Source: Symbiodinium natans
Lineage: Eukaryota; Sar; Dinophyceae; Suessiales; Symbiodiniaceae
DNA: 64,000 nt
NCBI GenBank assembly: GCA_905221605.1
Contig: CAJNDS010002664.1
Span: forward strand, 62,001-126,000
Direction: 5' to 3'
In this document: piece by piece, positions 41,047 through 53,966 of the stretch
How the letters are laid out: each line of letters opens with the position of its first letter
Position numbering within the stretch: the stretch's first letter is position 1
Notes under the pieces: generated by a model
What the model saw: the letters and a program-made list of their open reading frames with translations, nothing else
Database searches by the model: none
Told to the model about the DNA's origin: nothing
Program-made: the position numbers and the translations under genes

Positions 41047-41503
41047 CTGGTCTAGCGGAAAGTGTAACGAAGTTGGGGGCGAGTCTCATGAGTAGTGTCC
41101 TTGTCGGCTTATTTGATGATCCTTCGGTTTCTTAATCAACCCTGCAAGCAGCCTTTTATCCCAACAGCCCGACACGGAGCCTGCTACAAGTCTAAGGCTC
41201 CCTCACCCTAAACCCTAAACCCCAAAAATCTCTAAGATTGGCGTCGAAGGTTCGGCTGTGCAAGTCTTGGACGGGGCGTTGGACGGCAGCTGGTAGTACT
41301 TCGCCTGTCTTGGGTCGTTCAGGGACATTTGTGGGAGACGGTGCAAGGGCCTCTCTGCCTCGGAGCGTCAATGATGGCACAGCAAGCAGGCACATTTTTG
41401 CCCTCTTTCCTGGTGCCCCTCATGCTTGTTTTCCTCTTCCACAGATACGTGTGGCCCTTGCCCATGTATCACCTGCAACTCGTTTTTCAGAATGAGCTTA
41501 TCC

Positions 41504-41793
41504 TCAGTATCCTCCGGCAACGTCTTCCGAGTTTTCGCCCTTTGCAAATTGTATTGTATTGCTGAACTGCAGGGGCCGACATTTTGCTATCCAGGATGGC
41601 AGGCCATCATGCGCCATCGCCACTTCTTTTTGCGCACATCCCAGCGCGCAAAGCGACCCTGCTCGGCCCAGAGCAGGCGCGGCCCCCAGCGACACTTTCT
41701 AACGCGGGAAACGCCAAGTCTCAGCCCTGTATCCCTTGAAGTGCAACCCGTGTTTGCCATGTAGTCAAGAGTAATCCCATGTTGATCCGACAT
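41504..41793 (-). CDS. Candidate exon, frame ambiguous
   Basis: Minus frames read SRVRKCRWGPRLLWAEQGRF (41793-41587) and AQKEVAMAHDGLPSWIAKC (41695-41504). A 112-codon plus frame competes. No motif. Confidence 0.22.
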
Positions 41794-42336
41794 GATCCGA
41801 CGTCAGAAGCCTATTGGTCTCAGGACTTTCTAGACGGCCAAGGCCTTGTAGTTGTCGCGTCCGGCAACCAGCGCCTTGGACTCCACCGAGCCCTGCACCG
41901 GGCGGTTGCAGCTAGCCGCAGGGGACGCGCATCAGACGATTCCTGTGCTACGTGTTACCTCATCGCAGCCACACAGCAACACAGCGGTCAACCCTCAGTG
42001 TGTGGATCGGTTGGTGCACTTCTGAAGCCAGCTTTTTCGGTGGCCTGAGGGGGGCAAGCCTTGGCATCCCTGGGCACTGGCGATGGGTACCTGAGCTGTG
42101 CTACCGCATTGAGTTTGGAAATTGTGAGATTCCGAGTTCGAGTTTAGGTCTCTTGGTCATCGGCTTGCAGAAACTTCGTGCTTAAAGCAAAGCAGAGTTG
42201 AGACAGTGCAGTTGGGCGCCATGGAGCTGGTCTATCAAACCTCTTTTGGCCGCGGCGCGTCAAAGTGAGGGCACTGTTGGCTTCGGAGTCCTTGGCTGCG
42301 AAGGAGACACGCACATGCCAGTTTAGGGTTTAGGGC

Positions 42337-42606
42337 CTAGGGTCCGAAAACTGGGGTCCCCTTTTTGTGACCCAGACCTTGAACCAGCTCGCCGAGCCCC
42401 AAGAACCGCCCAAGCCGTGGCATCTCAAGATTTCCCCCGTGAGGGCCCTCCACCCACAAGACTCTAGAGTCCACATCGCCCCAAGGCGCGTAGTTCTTGC
42501 TGTTGCAAGCTTTCATTGCGTTTGCCTTCTCGGTGTCAGACAAGGCGAAGACCTCATCAGTTCTCATGGGATAAACACGCTTGAGAAAGACAGGGCTATA
42601 CAGCAC
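42337..42606 (-). CDS. Candidate exon, unrecognised
   Basis: The frame reads FLKRVYPMRTDEVFALSDTE, then APWGDVDSRVLWVEGPHGGN. It is balanced and clearly protein-like, but I know no matching family. It begins right after a CCCTAAAC-rich stretch (about 42610-42635). Confidence 0.4.
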   Translation of the reverse strand: MLYSPVFLKRVYPMRTDEVFALSDTEKANAMKACNSKNYAPWGDVDSRVLWVEGPHGGNLEMPRLGRFLGLGELVQGLGHKKGTPVFGP

Positions 42607-42719
42607 CCTGAACCCTAAACCCATAAACCCTAAACAGGGCTAAGCTCATTGAACCAGCCCCGTCCTAGCTTCGACCCCCCCAAGGGCCGGCTGACGTTCG
42701 AAGCAAGGGTTTAGGGCTT

Positions 42720-45700
42720 AGCGGGTGGCCTTCAAGAGACATTCCAGGTGCAGCAGTGCCTTCCACTCGTTCTTGATGGCTGCCTCCATACAGCTCTTCA
42801 GGAATGCTGCTGTTAACTTGTTGCGTGTGGATTGGCATGGGCTGGGGACTGGCTTGGGACCCCCCAAGGGCTTATTCTTGGACAACTGAAAACACATGCG
42901 CGCACAACGATCACAAGGTTCGCATGCTTTGCTGTGCCCATGCTTCTTTGCAAGGTGCTCCTACCCCTCACGGTCAGTAAGGGGCAGAATTCAAGACCCC
43001 CGAGCCTCCTGAACAACCCGAAACCTAAACCCTGAGACCGAAACCCGGAACCCTAAACCTAAACATTCGGGGTCGAGGATGGTCCTCCTGCGTCCCCACG
43101 GAGGTCTTGTCATTGTTGTAGGAGCTGGTGGCGGAGGAGTAGCAGTCATCATAGACCTTGCAAACCTGAGGCAAGCAAGCTCTTTACAAAGCTCTTCCAG
43201 GGAAAGAGCACATCTGGCCGAGTTTGCTTCATTTTTCGCTTCCTCAGGAACTGACGTAACAGTCAGCAGGAACGAATGCAGCAAACACACAAAACTTTCA
43301 GGTTCTGTTGTGCATCTTATCTGGTCACTTAGGTGGTGCTATTGTGAGCAAGCCTGGGGGACGAAGGGGGGGGCACTTTCCCAAAGCTTTGCTGCCCAAA
43401 TAGCGTTTTCGGACGTGGACTGGATCTCGCACGACGCCGCATCCATGGTGTCTTGCTGCTTGTCGCATGCTGCCTTCTTCCTAGGCTAGGGGGGGGTGGC
43501 ACTGGCTCCACTGCCAGCTGAAAATTCGGGTGGAACCCTAAACCCTACAGCCTTCAAGTCTCGTATGAGGTGCAGGGGCATCTCGAGTGGCTGTGGTGAA
43601 AGGATGTGAGAGGGCGCCATCTCCGGACTTTGGAAGAGTTGGGTTACGTATGACTACATGGCTACATTCAGGGAGGTGCCCTGTAGGTGTGGGAGTGTAG
43701 GCTACGAGAAAGCCAAACGTAATTCGGAGACTGAAGTCCGATCTAAAAACAACAGGGTTTAGGGCCGTTAGGGTTTAGGGATGTTTTAAAGGACTTAAGC
43801 TTTACTCATCATTGCTGAACATCATGCCAGATGCGTGGTCCAGGCAGACTTCAGATCTGAGCAGGATGTGGACTTCGAGTTGTGCACTTTGGTGGCCTCA
43901 TCGCACTTGGCCTCGTAGGGACGGCTCGTCAGCCCTACGCTCACTAACTCTTCCACTGTGCGCCGGTTTCGCGGGCTTTGCAAAGCATGACTGCTCCATC
44001 GCTTCAATGCACGGCCTGCTACCCTTATCTTCTTTTCAGCATCGCCTTTTCGAGTATGCTGAGCGCTGGCTGCCGGTGGTACTGCTAATTGAATGAATCC
44101 ATGAATGTGTGCTTTTCACAAGTGTGATTTCATGCAGTGAGGAGATAAACAACACACATGCGCGCACGCATGCGCTCAACCTAAACCCTAAACCCATATT
44201 CCACCCGAGATTTTTCGAAACGTTTGACCCTTGTTCCTGGGCAGTGCAAGGCCGCATTCATGTGGGAACCAGTCCGCTCGATGCGTCAGCATCGACTTGC
44301 AAGGCTCTGTGATCCAATGGACGCAGGCCCCTTTTCTGTTCGCCTAGCCGTTTTCCATGAATTCAGAAGGCCCAGCGTGCCACCATTCGCGGGGCCACGC
44401 TCCAGTTTTCCAATCTTCCTCTCAGAAACTCTAACTCTGATGTCATGCTTCCCTTCGTCTGCAGTGGACCACCCACTCATCATTTGGGCTCGGGCAAGGC
44501 TGTCAGGGCCCAACTTTTTGAGCCGGTATCCGATCCCCCAGCCTCAGCCTCTTTGCCCTTCTTGTTCTCGGCCTCATAGTACTTCATCAGCCTGCCACTG
44601 GCTGACACAGAAGCTAAGAGACTCGCGGTTGCTCGGGGGTTCAGTGCTGAACCAGCACTATGGGTGCGGATGGTCCCAAGACCTCTGTGGGTGAAGTGTG
44701 CTGATGCTCTCACATCTGATATACTTGCTGTTCATTTTCTGCGTGCCTCGCGGTGTAGGCGACATAGTCCTCTCCACTATTCTTGCCACAATTCCTGAGA
44801 ACGCTGTTTAGGGGTTCCGATTTGGCCGCAGCAGTGGGGCTCTGTTGGGGGGTGTGGGGGGTATGGGAAGGGTGGTATATGATTACATATATTCTTTCAT
44901 CATTCTATCTTGATATCACTATATCCTTCCATCATTTTACTATATCATATATGCTTGAATTTTGTATATTGGGGGGGCTCAGGCTTAAGCGGCCAGGACT
45001 CCCATTGCTGATCTTGTCGTAATCGGCGACCACCTTGCAGGCCGAGTCCTGGTCGTAACGCTTTTGGCTGCAACTTCACTAAGTCGCTATGACTGCTATG
45101 ACTACCACTATTGCTTTAGGGTTTAGGGTAGTGGTCTAGGGTAATACTCATTCTCAGTAGTCCCTAAACCCTAAACCCTTGAGCCCTAAACCCTAAACCC
45201 TGTAACCACACTAGCACGAATCATGCTTCGAGCTTCAGATGCCGGCATCTCAGCCCAAGCCCAAGCATTCCTTATGGCCGAGTCTAAGCCAGCTCTTGAC
45301 AGGTAGGGGGCCTCTGGGGTCCGTGGCGGTCTCTTAACCTTGAGAGCCCAAGTAGAGTATAGGGGCTTTGGGGGTTTGGGGGTTTTGGGGCCCAACTCCG
45401 TTTTCACCCTGCTTCAACCCTCGGCCCCCTCCTTGGCGGTCTTCAAGGACGACTCCTCGCTCGAGCATGTGGAGAACGCAGTCTCAGCCTCGGCCTCCTC
45501 CTGTCACTGCCAAGGCCGAGCAGAGTGTAGAGCATCAAAAAGCTTCAGGATCAAGGGACTCAAGGAGCGACCCACTTATTAGGGACTCCTAGGGGTTATT
45601 TAGGGCCTACTGAGGTATATGGGCTATGTTCAAAGTACCGGGGACGAACTCAGTTGTGCCAGCTGCTCATGAGCCAGCTAAAGCAGCTCGCACTACGCAG

Positions 45701-47520
45701 GCTGCAGCACCGCAACTCAGAACCTCGCATGCCAAACATGGAACCAGCTATCCTTGCGGCATGTCTCGTGCTGGGATGCAGCAGCTGTGAAGACGCCTCG
45801 TGCAAGTGGGAATTCCATCTCCAATCCCTCGATTGCAGTGCTTAGGGTTTGGGGTTGGCACCCCTTGAGAACTGGCTCAAATACTGCATGTTCCTGACAT
45901 CTACATGGGGTTGCTCTGTTGAGTTGGAGTTTGCACTGGAGCCCCCCAGAAGGACCCGGTCCCCCCCAATAGGGATAGAGCCCACGTGCTTTTGCCCTGC
46001 AAGGCAACATGTGTCGTCTCGGAGCTCATACAGCTTCTTCTGCCACTTTGTGGTTTAGCCTGCTATGCCAGCGGGTGGCAGATGCTGGCCTTCCCGTACC
46101 GAGACAGACATCGCAATCTGGAGCCTTAAGATATCTCAAGTGTGTGACCGGGTCTTTCCTCGGCCCACACCCTGAGCCCCCTAAACCGAAACCTAGGAGT
46201 CAAGCACAGGCAAGTCGCTGCTCTTTGAAGAAACTTCCCCGCTTCCCAGCATGGTGGAGTCGCACCTGCGATAAGTTTCATGGCATGCCGTCTTGGGTTT
46301 GGGCTGACAGACATACCAGCTGAACCGGGAGATGCAAACTTCTGAGGGCAGAGCTTGTCATATCCAGTGGTGTAGTGCCCGTCCTCGCAAGCCAAGTCTT
46401 GAAGCCCAGCTTCGGACGTCCTAAGCCCAAAGGCTGTGCTCGAAGCCTGCGTTCCATTTGCACTCAACTGCATTAACCACGATGAACAACGATTAACCAT
46501 TTTATATCAATTTTTAACCATTAGTAACCACTATGGACCATGACTAACCGTTATTAACCACTATCAACCGGACCTCACTGACCTCAGCTTTGTGCATCTT
46601 TGACAACGTTTCATTCCACCTGTCCAGCTCGGTCTGGAGAGAGGCCTTCACCTTGAGGACAGCTGCCTTGGCTTGAGGTCGCTGAATGCAGTGTCGGGGG
46701 ATTGGAGGCTGCCCTTTTCCTTTGCACTTGTGATCGTAGCATCACATTTACCTTCTATGGGGCTCAGGTAAGAACTGCGTGTGGCCAACCAGGACACCGA
46801 ACGCGGAAGAGGATCCGAAGCAGCCCCACATCTCCCCCACACTTGCGTGCTGAAGCCTTCATGTCATCGTCGATGATCTTCTGCAGATCCTTCGCGAAAT
46901 TCGCCAAGGAAGGCGTCGCCTCTTGCTGCAGCAGCTGGTGCCTCAGTGGCATGAAAAAGCAAAAGCGGCCTCGGTTCCTGCACGTTTCTTCTTAGGTTGC
47001 GTGGTGGTTCGAGGCGCCGCTTTGGAGAAGCCGACGCGCTGCTTCGTGGGAATCAAGCCGCAAGTGTTGCACTACTGACGGGCCCCGGAGGGTCTGCGAT
47101 CCAATGCGAATGAAACATGCTGTTCAGATCTGGAAAGGGGAGCATAAGGGAGCATAGAGGTGTCTTATTCTTGCCACCCCACGCCAGCTTCAGCACCTCA
47201 ATGCTTTGTTGCAGCGCTGGGACGTGGTTCACTCCTTCTTCGATGGAACCTGCTAAGCTGATTGACGGTGCTTAGGATTCCCTCATATCGTCGAGACGGT
47301 CCTAGAGACCTCATCCCTAATTCGCCCTCAAGCGCTTAAATCCCAAACCCTCAGAATCGCAACCGTCCTCGGCTTGGCCACGTGACACGGTGTCCTCAAG
47401 GTCAGAGATGTCCTTGGTGAGCACGGTCTTGTTGGTGGCATTCAAGAACGCCCGTGTGGCCTTCAGGACAGAACTGTCGAACTTCGGGTTTGTGCTCTTC
47501 GCACCTTCCAGCTAAACTGT
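42720..47520 (-). CDS. Possible long helical/coiled-coil gene, scattered exons
   Basis: Helix-rich, charged segments follow one another in the same direction: VLKATRAFLNATNKTVLTKD with ISDLEDTV (about 47470-47380), FAKDLQKIIDDDMKASARKC (about 46900-46840), AAVLKVKASLQTELDRWNET with LSKMHKAE (about 46670-46580), LMKYYEAENKKGKEAEA (about 44595-44540), AACDKQQDTMDAASCEIQS (about 43475-43410), EEAKNEANSARCALSLEE (about 43250-43190) and LTAAFLKSCMEAAIKNEWKA (about 42815-42750). A weaker Ser/Glu-rich piece lies near 45490-45430. All could be exons of one coiled-coil protein, but splice phases were not resolved and parts may belong to separate genes. Confidence 0.4.
45118..45203. repeat. TTTAGGG and CCCTAAA islands facing each other
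   Basis: GGGTTTAGGGTAGTGGTCTA is followed within 60 bases by clean CCCTAAA units on the same strand, so the two arms could pair. Confidence 0.8.
46493..46570. repeat. Degenerate TAACCA-type tandem
   Basis: Units such as TTAACCATTTT, TTAACCATTAG, TAACCACTATG and TAACCGTTATT repeat every 10-12 bases for about 75 bases. Confidence 0.78.
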
Positions 47521-47529
47521 GGTCCCCTG

Positions 47530-48290
47530 CATGTAACTTCAAGATCAAATGACATGCGTCGAGACTGTACACTCCCGACAGCCCGACGGTGGCACCGCCG
47601 AGATGAAAAAACTCTCTTCTGTAGCACAAGATCACATGAGCGGCAGCAAGCACAAGTTTCAGAATCAGAAGTAGGAATACAGATGCAGTACATGAAGCTG
47701 TACGTAAGGATGAACAAGATTGATCGGTAGCGCAGGCATCTCGCGCAAAGCACGCATGAAAGCTTGATTGTTGACTTGGCAATGGTGCCGATTCTCACAC
47801 TGAATTCAACTCACCGACATTCCTTTGTACCGTATCCAACCACCGAATCAGACTCTGTCGGAGATCTTAACTCGACAGAGGACATTTGAGACCTTGTCGA
47901 GTTGTTCCTGGTCATTCCTGTTGGTCGCCTTTCGTACTTATACCCCAACCCAAGAGAACTTTGAGTCAAATGGGCTTGAAGGGGCTTGGGGAGCGGCACT
48001 GAATTCTTGCAGATACCTGGACAGCAGCAAGCCCCTGCCTTTAAGGCATTGGATCCCGCGAAGGCAAAGAACAGAAGGAAGACTCGATTCATTGTCCTCA
48101 ATGACATGGATAAGATCGACTCTGCTCCAGCCTTTATGCTTCAAGTCTCTTCGACAGTTGCAGGAAGTCTTAGCAATTTACATATAAGATGCGCGCACGT
48201 TTGCTGAGTGTTCTGACACTGGGGATAAGAGTTCGTGTCCCTTCAATGCAACGGCTCTAAATATCCCGCCTCCATACTCTACCGGGTACC
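47530..48290. other. No gene recognised
   Basis: Short frames on both strands, no motif. A minus frame near 48090-47900 is Pro/Ser-rich. Confidence 0.25.
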
Positions 48291-48293
48291 GTA

Positions 48294-49057
48294 TCACGTT
48301 GAGAACTTGTTTCCCGCGAACATTCTCTGGGCCAAGAAGCCCTGCTGAGGCGAGATGACTACGTTGAAAGGCAGAGGGGATGGAGCTCGCAGCTTCGCGG
48401 CTGCGGTGGCTGCGGTGAGCTGCAGTGGCGTGAACAAGTGTGGCAGGTCCTCCCGCAACGCCTCAAGACAGCAGCAGGCAGCATGCATTACGTTGGTATG
48501 GTGTATGTCATGTAATCGACGTATGTGACATTACTTCTGTGTCTTCTCGGAGGCGTGCAGTGCCAGCCATGGGCAGCATACCGAGGTTTTCGCGAAGGGT
48601 CTAACGAGACCCAATGAAAATTTTGCGGAGCTTTTCACTAGGCGCAATTGTTTGCCAGCAGGAGAACCGCAGACCTGATGGTGGTGTGGTAGATGCTGCT
48701 TCAAGGCCTTTGAACAACATCTTCTAGTTGAGCAATGCAAGCACAGCGTCTCATTCTACTGATCACAGCTCACAAGCTCAATGTCTGGCAGTCCTGACTG
48801 CGTGAGAGCGAACGGAACGAAAGCAGCGAGTTGACAAGTTTGGCGGAAACAAAACCTCTCGGTGTCCGGATACAGGAGGCCCTTCGATCCGGCCTTTGCT
48901 CACGTGACTGCAACGGCACCGAAGACATGTATCCCAAGTATTCTAAGTTGCTAAGGGTCTTTGCTTCACCAGTGTCCAGGGATGCTTCAACTGACATTTC
49001 TGACATTGGAGCAACAGGCGAAGACAGAAGCTGATAGCAGAACGAGGCAAGGCCCAT
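48294..49057 (-). CDS. Three candidate exons, unrecognised
   Basis: In minus order: SEMSVEASLDTGEAKTLSNL with EYLGYMSSVPLQS (49057-48770), KSSAKFSLGLVRPFAKTS (48740-48531), and LEALREDLPHLFTPLQLTAA with LPFNVVISPQQGFLAQRMF (48488-48294). They are protein-like and collinear and could form one gene. No family recognised. Confidence 0.35.
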
Positions 49058-49090
49058 TCTTTTGCGACTCCTGAGGCCGATCCTGGGATC

Positions 49091-49130
49091 CTAAACCCTA
49101 AACCCTAAACCCTAAACCCTAAGCCCTAAG
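49091..49130. repeat. CCCTAAA telomere-type island
   Basis: Five clean units followed by two variants CCCTAAG. Confidence 0.93.
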
Positions 49131-49173
49131 CCATCCAGCTGCTCCTGCCAGGCTCCTGGACCGACACTTGCTC

Positions 49174-49656
49174 TCAGTAGGCCTGGAATCCGGATCTCCT
49201 CGACTTTCTGAGCCACACATGCGTGAACAACTCGGAAGTCTCCAACACAACACCTGGGAGACGAATAACTGAGTGATGCATCGGGCCTGCAGGATTTTGA
49301 AGATGAGTTACGGAGCTCTGTTCAGCGCCTTCGACACCATGATACAAAGAGCACGCACCATCACCTCCACATATCTCCAAGCTGAAGTGCTTGGCTCCGG
49401 CCCACCGGCCTTTTTCTTCTCGTGTCATCTTGTCGTCGGATGCTGAAGGATTGAAAGGCGTCTGCCACCATCTTTTCTGGAGGCTCCGCTCTTGCCGGCA
49501 CAGCCCTCGACAAAAACATGCCATACGTGAATCTTGGGACAGATGTGTGCTTCGATGATGTGTCATTCTCCCTGAGGAGAGATGCCAAGCGCATCTACAA
49601 ACATGACACTCGATCATCCTGTTGACTGCGGGATCTGATGACTCGGACGAGTTCAA
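49174..49656 (-). CDS. Candidate exons, frame switches
   Basis: One frame (49594-49361) reads RLASLLRENDTSSKHTSVPR with YGMFLSRAVPARAEPPEK; a second (about 49330-49174) reads PAGPMHHSVIRLPGVVLETS. They could be adjacent exons upstream of the 48.3-49.1 kb candidates. No motif. Confidence 0.3.
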   Translation of the reverse strand: MNSSESSDPAVNRMIECHVCRCAWHLSSGRMTHHRSTHLSQDSRMACFCRGLCRQERSLQKRWWQTPFNPSASDDKMTREEKGRWAGAKHFSLEICGGDGACSLYHGVEGAEQSSVTHLQNPAGPMHHSVIRLPGVVLETSELFTHVWLRKSRRSGFQAY

Positions 49657-50061
49657 GTGAAGGCGGAGAAATCGGAATGCATTCCGGTAGTCCTACTGGG
49701 GGGTCTAGATTATGGTTTCCCCTGCAGGCTTCAACATCTAGGTGCTCCTCTTGAATGTGCATGTTGAAATCGTGACTTGCGCCTTGCAAGAGCTGAGCTG
49801 CTCTTCACTTCGCAAGGAGAAACGATGGATCGTCATGGGTTGCGATGCCAAACCCGAAACGTCAGTTGTCGGTTGCCTATCGCATCCTCTCATTTGGAGT
49901 TGCTCAAGAGTCTCCTGCCGGTGTCTCAACAGGTGCTTATTAGGACTGGTAAGAGGCTCTGACTAGTACTTCCCAGCGAGCTTGCAAAAAATATGAGACT
50001 GCACGAGGAAACCCAAGCTTGAAAGCAATAAGCCCAGTGCGCTTTATCTGAGTCAGTCATG

Positions 50062-50220
50062 CTAGGAGGTCATCCTTGCAGTGCTCCAGCCGCGGGATGT
50101 CCCACAATCCGACCAAGATTGCCAGACTAGTGATCCCTGGACTTGTGATGAGAAGATATGAGAAGTGTGTGATGACTTCGGTCCTGTCACGAAGGCCAGG
50201 GCAACGCACACACAACATGA
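50062..50220 (-). CDS. Candidate membrane-type exon
   Basis: A minus frame reads DRTEVITHFSYLLITSPGIT, then SLAILVGLWDIPRLEHCKDD, a hydrophobic segment followed by a charged tail. No family recognised. Confidence 0.27.
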   Translation of the reverse strand, partial: SCCVCVALAFVTGPKSSHTSHIFSSQVQGSLVWQSWSDCGTSRGWSTARMTS

Positions 50221-50399
50221 AAACCCGGTCACCTGAAGTGACCTTGTAGCCTCATTTAGCAAGACGGGGGGCCACCACGCATTTGCGGCCAGGGGAGGGA
50301 CCATTTCAACCGATGTGCGTCTTAAGTGTCCGCCGACCCCAGCTGTATGTGGACAGCACCACAAAGGAACTTGCTTTCGGAGTTCTTGACTTTTCACAT

Positions 50400-51890
50400 G
50401 CTCTTTCGTGAGACATTCACACGCTGGCGCCGGAGCTACTTCTGGGAAGGACGAGGAGTAGGCTCTCTTGACTCAAGCGACGACTGTGTTCATCCAACAT
50501 GCTGAGTCCTGTTTGCCCATTCTTCTGGTGAGTGCAAGCCTTTAAAAGACTGTAGTCACCAAGCCTCCTTATCTCCTTAACGCCGAGGCCTCAGCATGTT
50601 GTTCCCGATTCACCGCCAGCGGTGCCATACAGAATGAGGGCGTACGGGGTACTCCCGACAAACGGCATTGCAAGCAGCTCGCTCCAACTCCAAGCGTTGG
50701 AAAGGGTCTGCAGAAGCAGGGTTGAGTTATACAGTCGTACTGCTCCCATTCATCTTCACGCTTGGAAACTGTAGCGTCTACTACTTCTACTGGTACTCCT
50801 TATGCTACAACTGCCACACTGCTACAACTACTAAGTCACTGAGCAATACCACCACGGTCACTACAAGTACGATGATAACGATGGCTGAGGCTCCTATACT
50901 ACCACTACTTCTACGTCTATGTGCTATGACTCATGCATTAGTGCTACTTAGTGCTACCACGATACCGTAGCGCCACGGCAACGACGGCTGGCAATCACAA
51001 ACATTACCGCCAGACTTGCTCATACTTCCAACCATTCACTGCTTGCTTACTTGATTCGCTTTTTTTCCTGTTTTTCATACTACTGCATGTGCCCCCTGCT
51101 GTTCGCCTTCCCTTAGACTGCCAGAGCTGGGCAAGCAGCGCCTGCACTTTCAGGGATCTTTCAGGGATCTTTCACCCGACAACACCATTTGAGCTGTAGT
51201 CACAACTTGTCATTTTCCATGAGTGATAGAGCAATTACGGACCCTTTCGTCCAGGCTGCCAAACCCCGACAGCAATGCATCCTTCAATGGGGTGCTGACT
51301 ACAGCTCGAAAGGAAATATATAGTATTCGCATGGTTCACACCCGCCACAGGGACGTGAAGTGCAAATAATCAGTCACGCCTGGCAAGGCAACCAGTGGTA
51401 CGGAACAGGCACGCCTGGGCAATTGAAGATGCAGCAAGAAATCCAGACGTATCTAGGCAACGTCAAAATTGAGACGCAGTTTCTTTGCCTGTCTGCACGC
51501 ACACACCAATTGAATGCAACACATAAAAACTCAAGCCCGCATGAACAACTCATGTTGCACTCGCTTGTTTAGACCCCCCATCGCTCCCCAAACGAGTCTG
51601 GCTCTGTGAATGCGCTATTGGCAGCTTAGGGGGTGGGGTGTGAAATGGTGCGAATGCGGAACGCACGTGTAAAGGGTCGGCTCATGATGTGGCTAAAGCT
51701 TCAAAGTCGATTGCGGAGTGCAACAAACGGCGGGGGCATCCTTTCGTCTCACAACTTGTGACCAAAACCTCGGTGGCAACCTTGTAACCGACACCAACAA
51801 CCACCCGAGATGGCCAGGGCCAGCGATTATATTCGTATATGTATATATGATTCTACTATGATATTCGTATATATGACTCTATTATGCTAT
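50400..51890. other. No gene recognised
   Basis: Includes a TAC/ACT-rich stretch near 50770-50960 and short frames only. Confidence 0.3.
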
Positions 51891-52179
51891 TACAAGATTA
51901 TGCAGTCAGCGCAAGATGCGCACACAATTGAATGCCTGAGGTATGGCCATTGATCACAAGATGTAAGCTGCAAGGCTTGCGTGGCAGGCTCCCCGTGCAT
52001 TTCTCTTCCACGAACTGAAGTCTCTGTGGCCCTCCTATATTACAACTGATATAATACCATGGTAATATCATAGTAATTCGCCTCGGCTTCCTGCCGAGAA
52101 GCGTCTGGAACAAGCAGACCCGGATCGGGCCTCCTTCCCCCTAACCCAACCCTTCCCCCCATGCAAAATTTTGTGACGC

Positions 52180-52340
52180 CACCCCCCCCCCCCCCCCCCC
52201 CCCCCTGTGGGACCCCCCCCAATCGCTTGGAAACCGATGCCGTCGAGGGTCCGCCTGTCGGTGGCTCATACAGGGGGAGGGGCCTCCCCCCACCCCCCTC
52301 CCCCCCCCCCCACCCCTCCCCCCGCCACCCCCCCCCCCTT
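52180..52340. repeat. C-rich simple sequence
   Basis: A run of 23 C's at about 52183-52205 and shorter C runs to 52338, recalling the 32.7-33.7 kb block but without its conserved island. Confidence 0.85.
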
Positions 52341-52419
52341 TAACCCCGCGAAACCCTCTTTCCTCCTTTCCTGTCCTGGGGCCGGCCCGGCTGCCGAGGC
52401 GGCGCGCGCAAGCGTTTAC

Positions 52420-53250
52420 AATTATAAGGATCTACTCCAAAAAATCATACTCACACAAGAACATGATAGTATGAGAATATCATCTTATGTAAATTTTATA
52501 ATGAGATATGTATGTATACATATATACAATATACTCATAAGTAATACAAGAATACAAAATATCTCAATATACTAATTTAATATACTTACGTACTAATATA
52601 CCCATATTACAACAAAACGATATACAAATATTGTAACAATATAGAAAATATCACATACAAATATAATATCAGAATATAAGAATATAAGAATCAACTAACG
52701 TAACAACATAACATGTACCAATATAAGAATATAGCAGTAGAATAAGAATGTACCAACATGGCAATATGAAAAAGGTATTCATATAACAATAGGAAAATAT
52801 TATAGTAATTTAAGAATAGAACAATATAATGATAGTAGAAATACAAATACAATAACGAACTAATAGTCATGCAACAAAATGACAATATGCTTATCTTCCA
52901 ATATAGTCATAGAATATTTTCATACAATAATCATGTGACCATATAAAAATGTAATCATAAAACAATCAAAAACACACAAGATATGAGAAAACATCAATAT
53001 CAAAATATACCAATATCTGAATATGACGATACTACTTTAATATAAAGTTTTAATTCGACAAGGGCAGAAAATAATAAAATTCTTAATATAAGAATATCGT
53101 AATCAAATAATACAATACTATAAATATAAATCAGTGAATTTGAACATAATGAAAAATTTCCAAGAAAACAATTTACCATCAGTATGATACAATATATTAA
53201 TCCGACACAACAAACCATTTTATAATCATATACTAGTATATGAATAGCTG
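52420..53250. repeat. AT-rich degenerate tract, ATATAAGAATA-type
   Basis: About 830 bases at very low GC, with recurring (A)TATAAGAATAT and ACAATATA words and no coding sense. A related tract in the other strand orientation lies at 59600-60060. Confidence 0.75.
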
Positions 53251-53639
53251 ACACGGCGGCACTGGCCGGGGGCCTTCCAATGCTCTCCGACTGAGCAGAG
53301 CCCAGTGGTGCTGCGGATTGTCACGATGGCTGCAACGTCCGGTTGAAGCTGCCAGGGATTTTGGGTTCACGACCCGAAGCAACCCTCGACTCTAGACATC
53401 GATTGCCAAAAAAGTACCTCGCAGCTTGATGTACCCGAAATTCTTCGAAGCCCAGGAAGTCGTCCAAACTTCGCAAAGTTTGCTTGTGGTATCAGCTGTT
53501 CCTTTCACTAAACTTGAAAAGATTTCGCTCTTGAAATTATCTCATTCCAATACCTCTGGACTGCCAGGTTTGGTTTGGATCTTCCCGGGCTTAGAAAGCG
53601 GATGAAACTAGACCGACCCAACATGCACACAAGAACTAT

Positions 53640-53840
53640 GAACGCTGGGCGGTGATGATGATTTGCACGGCGCCACTCACAATCGATCCCACCGCGATGC
53701 CTTGTAGTAGATCACCGCAGCATGGCCTCGATGCGAAAACATGCAAAAACTGACGGTAGGAAGAGTACGAGGCCCTCTGGTCAGCCACCAGCAGGTTGAT
53801 CTGTGCATACGGATTGGCTTGACATGGCCCAGTCTGAGTT
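53640..53840 (-). CDS. Exon paired with Mei2-like copy A
   Basis: The frame reads NPYAQINLLVADQRASYSSY, then RQFLHVFASRPCCGDLLQ and a hydrophobic IAVGSIVSGAVQIIITA before a stop. The same exon in diverged form follows Mei2-like copy B at about 60540. It may be the last exon of the Mei2-like gene (the preceding exon ends in a strong GTGAGT donor just at its apparent stop) or the start of a separate duplicated gene. Confidence 0.5.
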
Positions 53841-53966
53841 CAAGGTCTAGTACGTGTATCTGCTGTGTATCTGCTCCTCGCAACAGTCACCTGATGCTGA
53901 TTCGCTGATCTTCCTACCGCACTTATACCGCCCTTGTGTTCTTGCTGGGCTCGCCACAAGCAGCAC

